DNA of 40,328 bases from an uncultured Gemmatimonadota bacterium (lineage in GTDB: Bacteria > Gemmatimonadota > Gemmatimonadetes > Longimicrobiales > Longimicrobiaceae), in assembly GCA_902805735.1 (NCBI GenBank), contig CADCTW010000172.1, positions 1 through 40,328 of the forward strand, read 5' to 3'. The position numbers and the translations under genes were made by a program. Below, one piece after another: positions 1-6,001 of the stretch. The first letter of the stretch is position 1, and the number at the start of each line of letters is the position of its first letter. The notes beneath the pieces are model-generated. The model ran no database searches and was not told the DNA's origin. It saw only the letters and a program-made list of their open reading frames with translations.

Positions 1-2
1 GG

Positions 3-1016
3 GAGGGCGCCGGCACCCGCGCCCGCGGGGACGACGGCTTGCCCCCCGCGGGCGACATGCTGGCCTTCGTGCAGCGCGAGATCGGCGGCGTGGCGTCCGA
101 GCTGGACCGCGCGCTGGACGAGCTCGCGGCCGCCCCCCAGTCGCGCGAGCCGCTGCGGGCCGTGCTGCGGCGGATGCGCCCCGTGCGCGGCGTCAGCGGG
201 ATGACCGCGCTCGCCCCCCTGCTGGAGGTGCTGGAGGCGCTGGAAGACACCGCCGCGGACGCCTTCTCCCGCACCACGCCGCTGGGGGGCGAGGCGCTGG
301 AGCTGCTCACCGCCGCCCGCGACGTGCTGCGCGCCGCCACCGACCTGCTGGGCGCCGGGGCCGCGCTGGACACGCTGCTGGAGCTGGACCGCTTCCGCGA
401 GCTGCGCGACCGCGCCGACGCGGACGCGGGGGAGGAGGACGAGGCCGGCGTGCTCCCCATCAGCCGCCTCTTCTTCGGCGACGCGGGCCCGCACGTCGTC
501 TCGTCGCCCAGCGCGCCGGCGGGGAGCAGCGAGGGCGGGATCCGTGAAGAGGTGGAGGCGTTCCTCCGCATCGAGGCGACGGGCTTCCTGGACCGGGCGG
601 AGGCGCTGATCGCCGGGGCCCCGCAGGCGCGCCGCCGCTTTGGGCGGGTGGCGCGGCAGCTCGCCGGGCTGGCGTCCAGCGTGGCCGAGCTGGCGGGGAC
701 CTACGCCATGAACGCCATCGCGGGCGCGGCGCCCGCGGCGTCGGCCGCGCTGCGTGCCGCCACCTCGGTGGAGGAAGCGCGCGCCGCCCTGCGCAGCCTG
801 CGCGCCGCCCTCCCCGGCGGCACCCCGGCCGAGCCCGACGAGGAGCCGGGCGTGGTGCCGGTCGAGTCCCTCCTGTACTCGCCCGAAGAGGCGCTGCGCG
901 CGGCGCTGGAGCTGCGCGCGCGGCTCGTGGCGCTGGCGGGCCCCGCGGGCACGCCGCTGGGCGACGCCGTCGACGAGCTGTTCGGCCTGCTGGAGCTGGG
1001 CAGCCCCGCGTCGTGA
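3..1016 (+). CDS. Hpt/CheA-P1-like helical protein, 5' end cut by window
   Basis: The frame is open from base 3, so the true start probably lies upstream; an internal TTG at 39 is the first possible start inside the window. Counting from that TTG, residues 35-75 align by eye with a histidine phosphotransfer domain (pattern H-x-L-K-G-x-x-G followed by a helix ending in a Glu-Asp pair). The phosphorylatable His is Arg47 in R-P-V-R-G, so phosphotransfer is unlikely. A second weaker helical segment of similar type lies near residues 175-225, and a short acidic-Pro linker with VPVESLLYS follows. The end overlaps the downstream ispE region by four bases (GTGA at 1013). The role is unknown; it could be a scaffold or an inactive partner of a chemotaxis-like or Hpt kinase. 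The assignment rests on motif resemblance only. Confidence 0.5.
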   Translation, partial: EGAGTRARGDDGLPPAGDMLAFVQREIGGVASELDRALDELAAAPQSREPLRAVLRRMRPVRGVSGMTALAPLLEVLEALEDTAADAFSRTTPLGGEALELLTAARDVLRAATDLLGAGAALDTLLELDRFRELRDRADADAGEEDEAGVLPISRLFFGDAGPHVVSSPSAPAGSSEGGIREEVEAFLRIEATGFLDRAEALIAGAPQARRRFGRVARQLAGLASSVAELAGTYAMNAIAGAAPAASAALRAATSVEEARAALRSLRAALPGGTPAEPDEEPGVVPVESLLYSPEEALRAALELRARLVALAGPAGTPLGDAVDELFGLLELGSPAS

Positions 1017-1033
1017 ACGCCAGGGACGGGAAC

Positions 1034-1948
1034 ATGGTGGGGGGGCCTGAGGCCGTCGTACTGGACGCGCCCGCCAAGGTCAACCTGCGCCTCGCCATCC
1101 TGGCGCGCGAGGAGAGCGGCTACCACTCGCTGGAGTCGCTCTTCTGCGCCATCTCCCTGGGCGACGAGGTGACGGTGCGCCGCGCGGACTCCGGCCTGGC
1201 GCTGGAGGTGGTGGGCGCGGCGGAGACGGGCCCCCCCGAGCGCAACCTGGCGGTGCTCGCTGCGCGGCGATTCTACGCCGAGCTGGGCCAGGAGCCGGCG
1301 CTGCACATCCGCCTGGTCAAGCGCGTCCCCGTGGCGGCCGGGCTGGGGGGCGGAAGCTCGGACGCGGCGGCCACCCTGCGCGCGCTCAACCAGGTGCACG
1401 GCGAGCCGTTCGGGCGGGCGGGGCTGCTGCAGATGGCGGTGGAGCTGGGGAGCGACGTGCCCTTCTTCCTGTGCGGCTCGCCCCTGGCGCTCGGCTGGGG
1501 AAGGGGAGAGCGCCTCCTCGCCCTGCCGCCCCTCCCGGAGCGCGCCGTGCTGGTGGCCCACCCCGGCGTCGCCATGCCCACGCCGGAAGCGTTCGCCGCC
1601 ATCGCCAAGCGGCGCGGTCCCAATCCCCCGCCGCGCGCCTTCGGTTTCGACGCGGCGGAGCTGTCCTCGTGGGGCGCGGTCGCGCGCCTGGCCCGCAACG
1701 ACTTCGGCGAGGTGGTGGCCGAGCGCATCCCGGTGCTGCGCGACGCCCTGGCCACGATGCGCGCGGGCGGCGCCGAGGTCGCGCTGCTGGCCGGGAGCGG
1801 CGGCTCCGTCTTCGGCGTGTTCGCCTCCGAGGGCGCGCGCGACGCCGCCCGCGAGCGTGTGGAGGCGCTGGGAATGGCGTGCTGGGTCGCCCGCACCCTC
1901 GCCGCGCTCCCCGCGCCTCGGGTTGACCCGGCTCCGGACACCGCCTAA
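1034..1948 (+). CDS. ispE: 4-diphosphocytidyl-2-C-methyl-D-erythritol kinase IspE
   Basis: Cytoplasmic GHMP-family kinase of the MEP isoprenoid pathway; it phosphorylates the 2-hydroxyl of CDP-methylerythritol using ATP. The N-terminus carries the family signature A-P-A-K-V-N-L-R-L followed by G-Y-H-x-L-E-S. The ATP-binding glycine-rich loop V-A-A-G-L-G-G-G-S-S-D-A-A is at about residues 99-112. A C-terminal GSGGSVFG loop completes the GHMP fold. The length of about 304 residues is normal. I chose the ATG at 1034 because AGGGA at 1022 gives a good ribosome site; a GTG at 1013 overlapping the previous stop codon is an alternative that adds seven residues. The gene is followed directly by tRNA-Gln, an arrangement compatible with one transcript. 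The MEP pathway is expected in this kind of bacterium. Confidence 0.95.
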   Translation: MVGGPEAVVLDAPAKVNLRLAILAREESGYHSLESLFCAISLGDEVTVRRADSGLALEVVGAAETGPPERNLAVLAARRFYAELGQEPALHIRLVKRVPVAAGLGGGSSDAAATLRALNQVHGEPFGRAGLLQMAVELGSDVPFFLCGSPLALGWGRGERLLALPPLPERAVLVAHPGVAMPTPEAFAAIAKRRGPNPPPRAFGFDAAELSSWGAVARLARNDFGEVVAERIPVLRDALATMRAGGAEVALLAGSGGSVFGVFASEGARDAARERVEALGMACWVARTLAALPAPRVDPAPDTA

Positions 1949-1962
1949 CTTTGGCGCCAGGA

Positions 1963-2033
1963 TGCCCCCTGGTGTAATGGCAGCACAGCGGTCTTTGGAA
2001 CCGTTAGTGGAGGTTCGAATCCTCCGGGGGCAA
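1963..2033 (+). tRNA. tRNA-Gln (anticodon UUG)
   Basis: A full cloverleaf can be folded. The acceptor stem TGCCCCC pairs with GGGGGCA (2026-2032). The anticodon stem is 1988-1992 with 2000-2004, around loop CTTTGGA, with anticodon TTG at 1995-1997. The T stem is GGAGG/CCTCC around TTCGAAT. The discriminator base is A2033. No CCA is encoded, so it must be added after transcription. It starts 14 bases after the ispE stop. Confidence 0.96.
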
Positions 2034-2057
2034 CTCGTGGGAACGCAACGGCGGGCC

Positions 2058-2112
2058 TCACACAGAGGCACAGAGACACGGAGGAAATCGTGTCTTTGTG
2101 CCTCTGTGTGGG
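2058..2112. repeat. Long palindrome, CACAGAG family, copy 1
   Basis: Two inverted arms made of three 8-nt units of the type ACACAGAG/GCACAGAG face each other around a short loop (about GGAAATC). One arm has diverged slightly (GTCTTTGTG). The copy lies between tRNA-Gln and the ribosome site of the downstream barrel gene. Related copies occur at 7001, 10286, 21083 and 24315, with half or worn copies elsewhere. Confidence 0.9.
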
Positions 2113-2155
2113 ATGGCAGTACCTTTTCTCATCGGAACCCCTTTTGGAGAGCTCC

Positions 2156-2779
2156 ATGCCCGTCCGTCCCATCCTCGCGGCGTCCCTCCTCGCGCTCGCC
2201 ACCGCCACCACGGTGTCCGCCCAGGACGCCGCCACGCGCTCCACGACGCGAGGCTTCCACCTGGGGGCGGCCCTTAACGGTTCCTCGATCCAGCTCTCCG
2301 ACGACGATCTCGAGGACCTTGATGTTGAGCGCGAGTCGGGCTCCGGGCTCAGCCTCTCGGCGGGCTACAACTTCACGCCGCAGTTCGGCCTCGTGTTCAA
2401 CGTGGGGGGCGCCAACATGTCCTCCGACGACGGCGACTATGCGCTCGGCCAGGCCGATTTCGGCGCGCGCTTCTCGTTCGCGAACCCCGCTCGCGCTCTG
2501 GTGCCGTACCTCGAGATCGCCTACACGGGCCTTTCGGCGCAGCAGGACGACACGGAGGTGGGCGACGTGGAGCTCGCCGGCAACGGCGTCACCGGTGCGG
2601 TGGGCCTCAACTACTTCTTCAACCCGAAGCTGGCCCTGGACGTGAACTTCCGCTACACCACGGGCGAGTTCAACACGCTGAAGATCGGCGAAGAGTCCGT
2701 GACCAACGAAGATGGGGTGGGAGTCAACACCGGCCGCTTCAACGTCGGCGTCTCCTGGTTCCCGCGCGGCGGGCGCTGA
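2156..2779 (+). CDS. Small outer-membrane beta-barrel protein (OmpA/OprF-like N-terminal barrel)
   Basis: Predicted secreted 207-residue protein. Residues 1-22 form a Sec signal peptide (basic start, Ala/Leu-rich core, cleavage after VSAQ). The mature part alternates short hydrophobic beta strands with turns, for example LSLSAGYNFTPQFGLVFNVGG, FGARFSFAN, VTGAVGLNYFF and LALDVNFRYTTG. The final strand ends in an aromatic residue near the C-terminus (FNVGVSWFP), the usual signature of BamA-inserted barrels. ATG 2156 was chosen because GGAGAG precedes it and the signal peptide begins there; starts upstream would lie in the palindrome. The precise function is unknown; an eight-stranded porin-like barrel is the likely fold. 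No partner gene is visible. Confidence 0.85.
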   Translation: MPVRPILAASLLALATATTVSAQDAATRSTTRGFHLGAALNGSSIQLSDDDLEDLDVERESGSGLSLSAGYNFTPQFGLVFNVGGANMSSDDGDYALGQADFGARFSFANPARALVPYLEIAYTGLSAQQDDTEVGDVELAGNGVTGAVGLNYFFNPKLALDVNFRYTTGEFNTLKIGEESVTNEDGVGVNTGRFNVGVSWFPRGGR

Positions 2780-3138
2780 CGCGGCGTTCCGCCCGGGCGC
2801 GAAGACGCGTGGCATCCGGACAGATCGTCCGGCTGCCCGCGGCTGCTAGGGGCTTCGCTCCGAGAAGGTTGCTCGCGAGCGGAATCCTTGCGCAGGTTGT
2901 TCGAACCCTGTACCTTTCTAGGAATCGCCGCGGCTTCGTGGTGATTGAACGTGCTGTCGTTGGTCCAGGACCAGGACGCCGGGGGGGTTTCTCCCCGGCT
3001 TCGCTCGTGAAGCTCGTCCGCGGTATCTTCCCGACGAATCCTCCGCCCTTCCTGGGCACGCGTCCGCAGTAAGCCTCTCCTCCCGCAGCACGCTCTCCGA
3101 CGAGAAAGCACCTCCCCCTGACGCCAATCGAGTCTATA
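2780..3138 (+). other. Gene-free stretch upstream of the lasso-type precursor
   Basis: I see no convincing gene here; an 87-codon frame (2809-3072) lacks a ribosome site and any family likeness. A 6-bp hairpin CCGGAC/GTCCGG at 2816-2832 might end the barrel-gene transcript but has no T tract. A possible promoter, TTGCGC at 2888 and TACCTT at 2911 with a 17-base spacer, could drive the precursor with a leader of about 220 bases. TATAAT at 3135-3140 matches a -10 box exactly but overlaps the precursor start and has no clear -35 partner. The stretch is less GC-rich than its surroundings. Confidence 0.4.
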
Positions 3139-3297
3139 ATGAACGAGTCCATGTCGTATGTGACTTCGCGTTCCCCGGCGCCGTGGGTCGCGCCCGTGGT
3201 GGAAGAGCTGGGCGCGCTCGCGGACCTGACGCTCCAGAACGGCAGCACGGGTCCCATCGAGTGCGATCCGGATTTCCCCGAGACCTGCGGGGTTTGA
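3139..3297 (+). CDS. Lasso-type RiPP precursor peptide (A gene)
   Basis: A 52-codon gene encoding a leader of about 32 residues and a core of about 20. The leader has the exact spacing of the lasso leader motif Y-x2-P-x-L-x3-G-x5-T, here W16-x2-P19-x-V21-x3-G25-x5-T31. Thr31 is therefore the penultimate leader residue and the core would start at Gln33. Glu41 is then core position 9, the normal acceptor for a nine-residue macrolactam ring (QNGSTGPIE). Cys42 and Cys50 lie in the tail (core positions 10 and 18) and could form a tail disulfide, as in class IV lasso peptides. Oddities are Gln rather than Gly at core 1, and a C-terminus Cys-Gly-Val with no Ser. Ribosome sites are weak; ATG 3151 (48 codons) is an alternative start. 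The genes for recognition, proteolysis, kinase and export follow on the same strand. Confidence 0.82.
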   Translation: MNESMSYVTSRSPAPWVAPVVEELGALADLTLQNGSTGPIECDPDFPETCGV

Positions 3298-3396
3298 GGA
3301 CCGGCGGGAGATCCGCGCCGACCCGCCGGGCGGCGCGGCCCCGCACCAGCTCCGCGCATCGCCCTCCGGCACAGGCTTTCCGGGCGATTGTAAACG

Positions 3397-3439
3397 CGCG
3401 AAAATTCCTCCCGGGCGCGCCGGGGAGGAATTTTTGCGC
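3397..3439 (+). promoter_or_regulatory. Strong hairpin between precursor and processing genes
   Basis: A 17-bp stem (3397-3413 with 3423-3439, one G-U pair) closes a 9-base loop; the 3' arm contains five T residues. It lies 100 bases after the precursor stop and 93 bases before the PqqD-like gene. Lasso clusters commonly carry a hairpin here, giving more precursor than enzyme mRNA by partial termination or RNA stabilisation. Because the T run is inside the stem, stabilisation is as likely as termination. Confidence 0.7.
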
Positions 3440-3531
3440 ATACGGCGCTCCTTGCGTCATCCTGAAGGATCCGCCACTTGTCCAGCGCTCGGGGTGACAG
3501 AAGGTTTGAGCCCTTCCCCGTGAGAATCGAC

Positions 3532-3813
3532 ATGGATCCAGCCACGACGGACCTCTCCAGGGAGGTCCTCTGCACGCGGCTCGACGACGAGATGGTGGTG
3601 CTGCACATGGGCCGCCGCAGCTACTTTCGGCTGAACTCCACCGCCACGCGCGTGTGGGAGGGCCTCGCCGCGGGAAAGAGCTCGGCGGAGATCGTGGCGG
3701 ACCTGTGCGCGACCTACGATGTCGGCGCGGAGGAGGCCGGGCGCTCGCTGGAGGCGCTGCTGGGAGACCTGGAGCGGTGCGGGCTGATCGTGCGCTCCGG
3801 CCAGAACGGGTAG
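3532..3813 (+). CDS. PqqD-like RiPP recognition protein (lasso B1)
   Basis: A 93-residue cytoplasmic PqqD-family protein whose winged-helix RRE domain binds the leader peptide and delivers it to the protease. Visible family features are a beta pair near residues 12-34 (VLCTRLDDEMVVLHMGRRSYFRLN), then N-S-T-A-T-R-V-W-E-G-L and the helix G-K-S-S-A-E-I-V-A-D-L, and a third helix ending L-L-G-D-L-E-R-C-G-L-I. Size and domain fill the whole protein, as in split B1 proteins. It starts at ATG 3532; GTG 3520 in the same frame is possible. It is four bases from the B2 gene, so the two are probably co-translated. The assignment to B1 rests on family likeness and on its neighbours. Confidence 0.92.
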   Translation: MDPATTDLSREVLCTRLDDEMVVLHMGRRSYFRLNSTATRVWEGLAAGKSSAEIVADLCATYDVGAEEAGRSLEALLGDLERCGLIVRSGQNG

Positions 3814-3817
3814 CGAG

Positions 3818-4186
3818 TTGCCCAGCCTCCTGCACGGCGTGGCGGCGGCGCTCCAGGCCCCGCTCTGGCTCCACGGCCGCGGCCTGCGGCACCTCTCCGC
3901 GCCGGCCGCGCGCGCCCGCCCCGGCGGCGACCCCGCTCCCGCGCTGAGGGCGGGGCTGCGGGCGCTGCGTCTGCTCGCCCGGCTCCCGGGCTACCGGGAC
4001 ACCTGCCTCTTCCGCAGTGTCGTGCGCATCCTGGTGCTGCGGCGGTACGGTGTGGACGCGCGCCTGCGCATCGGGGTGCGGCGCGACGGGCCCGCCGCCT
4101 CCGTGCTGGCCCACGCCTGGGTGTGGTGCCCGGAGGGCGAGGACGCCGTGGAGCCCGATTACCAGCCGCTGCAGCCCCTGTCGTGA
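3818..4186 (+). CDS. Lasso peptide leader protease B2 (transglutaminase-like)
   Basis: A 122-residue cysteine protease of the McjB C-terminal/transglutaminase-like family; it removes the leader after the residue following Thr(-2). The catalytic Cys is Cys63 in C-L-F-R-S-V-V-R-I-L, followed by the typical L-R-R-Y-G-V-D-A-R-L-R-I-G-V-R-R-D-G strand region. The catalytic His is His99 in A-H-A-W-V. The Asp of the triad is probably Asp109 or Asp114. The length matches stand-alone B2 proteins. The start is TTG at 3818, the only start near the previous stop; a GTG at 3839 is the next one. The stop overlaps the next gene by GTGA (4183-4186), so translation is probably coupled. With B1 and the precursor it forms the front half of a lasso pathway. 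Confidence 0.92.
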   Translation: MPSLLHGVAAALQAPLWLHGRGLRHLSAPAARARPGGDPAPALRAGLRALRLLARLPGYRDTCLFRSVVRILVLRRYGVDARLRIGVRRDGPAASVLAHAWVWCPEGEDAVEPDYQPLQPLS

Positions 4187-5100
4187 GCAACGCGTGGAGC
4201 CTGCTCGCGCACGGGGAGCTCCGGCTGCGCGCCGAGCCCGCGCTGGCGCCGCTGATCGAGACGTGGCTCCCCTTCTCCGCGTTCCCCGCGGACGGCGCGG
4301 ACGACGGCGCGGCCCTCCTGGAGCTCCGCGAGGGGGCGGCCGGCGCGCGCCCCGACGCGGAGCCGACCTTCCGCTTCGGCACCGCGGCCGGCTGGCTGCG
4401 GCCGGACGGGGGGGTGCAGATGTACGCGGACGGCGGCACGCTGACGGGGCTGGTGGAGCCCGGCCGCCGCCGTGCCCGCCTGCACGCCGCGGGCGCCAGC
4501 GAGAGGGAGCTTCACGACCAGGCCACCATCGCCTCCGCGCTCCTGGTGGACGGGATGGGGCGCGCGCTGCTCCACGCCGCCGCCGCGGTGGGGCCGGGCG
4601 GCGCCTGGCTCCTGGTGGGCGATTCGCACTCGGGGAAGTCCACCACCTGCGTGACGCTGGTGGATGGCGGCTGGGGCTACCTGTCCGACGACCAGGTGAT
4701 CCTCTCCGACGCGGCGGGCGCGGTGGGCGTGGAGGGATGGCCGCGCCGCTTCAACCTGGACGCGCCTCCCCCCGCGGGCCGCAGCCTGTGGCGCCGGGCC
4801 CTGGACCCGCGGGAGCACTGGCCGGGGCGCGAGCACCGCAGCGCGCCCCTCGCCGGCCTCCTCTTCCCCCGCGTGGAGGCGCAGTCGCCGACGGAGCTCA
4901 CCCGCGTGCGCCCCGCCGACGCGCTGGGCCGCCTCATCCGCGCGGCGCCGTGGCTGCTGCTGGGCGCCGCGGGCGCTTCGCGGCTGCTGGCGCTGCTGGG
5001 CGCGGCGGCGGCGGCCCCGTCGTTCTCCCTGCGGATGGGGATGGATACGTATCGCAACCCCGAGGCGCTCCTGCGCTGCCTGGAGCCCGCCGCGCGATGA
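4183..5100 (+). CDS. HPr-kinase-like peptide kinase of the lasso cluster
   Basis: A 305-residue protein with a C-terminal HprK-type P-loop kinase domain. The Walker A motif G-D-S-H-S-G-K-S-T is at residues 146-154, preceded by the family strand L-L-H-A-A-A-A-V. The following Y-L-S-D-D at 166-170 matches the metal/Asp region of HprK relatives. The first 120 residues are poorly conserved. Related kinases in some lasso clusters (ThcoK, PadeK) phosphorylate the side chain of a C-terminal Ser of the precursor. This precursor ends in Cys-Gly-Val, so the target here must differ (Ser36, Thr37 or Thr49 are the only core hydroxyl residues) or the kinase has another role. The start GTG 4183 overlaps the B2 stop. 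Function is inferred from family and position. Confidence 0.83.
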   Translation: MSNAWSLLAHGELRLRAEPALAPLIETWLPFSAFPADGADDGAALLELREGAAGARPDAEPTFRFGTAAGWLRPDGGVQMYADGGTLTGLVEPGRRRARLHAAGASERELHDQATIASALLVDGMGRALLHAAAAVGPGGAWLLVGDSHSGKSTTCVTLVDGGWGYLSDDQVILSDAAGAVGVEGWPRRFNLDAPPPAGRSLWRRALDPREHWPGREHRSAPLAGLLFPRVEAQSPTELTRVRPADALGRLIRAAPWLLLGAAGASRLLALLGAAAAAPSFSLRMGMDTYRNPEALLRCLEPAAR

Positions 5101-5215
5101 CGCGAGGTCCGCGCAAACCGCCTCGGCTCGCCGCGCCCACCGTCTCCGCGCCCCGGCCCGCGGCGCCCGGGGCCGGGCTCCCGGCGACTGATGCCCCCGC
5201 ACCTCCGGGCTCGGC

Positions 5216-6001
5216 ATGAGCCGCTACGGAGCGCGGCGGCAGGTGGAGATCGTGCGCGAGCTGATGCGGCAGGAGCGCCGCGCCCGCTCGCGGGGATCGC
5301 TGCTGGGAAGGTTCGGCGGGCTGCTCCTGCCGTTCCTGCAGACGGCCGTGTTCACCCTGCTCTTCGGCGTGCTGCTGCGGGTGCGCGGCACGCCGGCCGG
5401 CTACCTTTCCTTCGCGCTCGTCGGGATCGTGGCGTGGCGGGTCTACGCGCGCGCCCTTTCCGCGGCGGCCGGGTCGCTGCGGCGGAGCACGGTCCTTTTG
5501 CACAGCTTCCCTCTCCCCGTGCACGTGGTGGCCGCCGCCGCCGTGGGGGGAGCGTTCGGGGACGCGCTGCTCTCCGCGCCCATCGTGGCCGCGGTGGTGC
5601 TGCTGCTGGGCGCGGGGACGATGGAGCCCGCGGCGCTGCTGCTCTGGGGGAGCACCGCGTTGCTCCTGCACGCGATCGTCGCGCTGGGAGCCGGGCTCCT
5701 GCTCGCGGTGGCGGGGGCGTTCTTCTCGGATGTGGGGCGCGCGATCTCGCCGCTGCTGGCGGTGCTCCTCTTCGCCAGCCCCGTGGTCTACCCGCTTTCC
5801 GTGGTCCCCGCGCGCTGGCAGACGCTCTACCTCGCCAATCCCGTCACCGCGGCCATCGAGAGCTACCGGGCGGCGCTGCTGGGAGCCGCGCCCGCGCCCG
5901 CCTCAGGGCTGCTGGCCGCGTTCGCCGTGGCGCTGGCGACGCTGGCGGGCGGCTTCGCGCTCGCGCGCTGGTCCGACCAGCGCGTACGCGACGTGCTCTG
6001 A
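5216..6001 (+). CDS. ABC-2 type exporter permease (Wzm/TagG-like)
   Basis: A 261-residue inner-membrane protein with about six hydrophobic segments, starting with a cytoplasmic basic helix (RELMRQERRARSRGSLLGRF). The core G-L-L-L-P-F-L-Q-T-A-V-F-T-L-L-F and the late A-S-P-V-V-Y-P-L-S-V-V-P-x-x-W-Q-T-L-Y-L-A-N-P segment are hallmarks of the polysaccharide/teichoic-acid exporter family. It overlaps the ATPase gene (TGATG at 5999-6003). It begins 115 bases after the kinase, a gap in which I find no gene. By position it should export the mature peptide, although usual lasso exporters are single-chain McjD-type half transporters, not this type. Export of a glycan or lipid unrelated to the peptide is the main alternative. 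Confidence 0.88.
   Translation: MSRYGARRQVEIVRELMRQERRARSRGSLLGRFGGLLLPFLQTAVFTLLFGVLLRVRGTPAGYLSFALVGIVAWRVYARALSAAAGSLRRSTVLLHSFPLPVHVVAAAAVGGAFGDALLSAPIVAAVVLLLGAGTMEPAALLLWGSTALLLHAIVALGAGLLLAVAGAFFSDVGRAISPLLAVLLFASPVVYPLSVVPARWQTLYLANPVTAAIESYRAALLGAAPAPASGLLAAFAVALATLAGGFALARWSDQRVRDVL

Noticed and set aside
2809-3072. 87-codon plus-strand frame before the lasso-type precursor
   Set aside because: No ribosome site, GTG start, no family likeness and amino-acid content typical of noncoding GC-rich DNA.
3135-3140. TATAAT as the promoter -10 box of the precursor gene
   Set aside because: Perfect hexamer but overlapping the ATG, with no -35 element at 16-18 bases. It would only make sense for a near-leaderless message from ATG 3151, which I cannot show.
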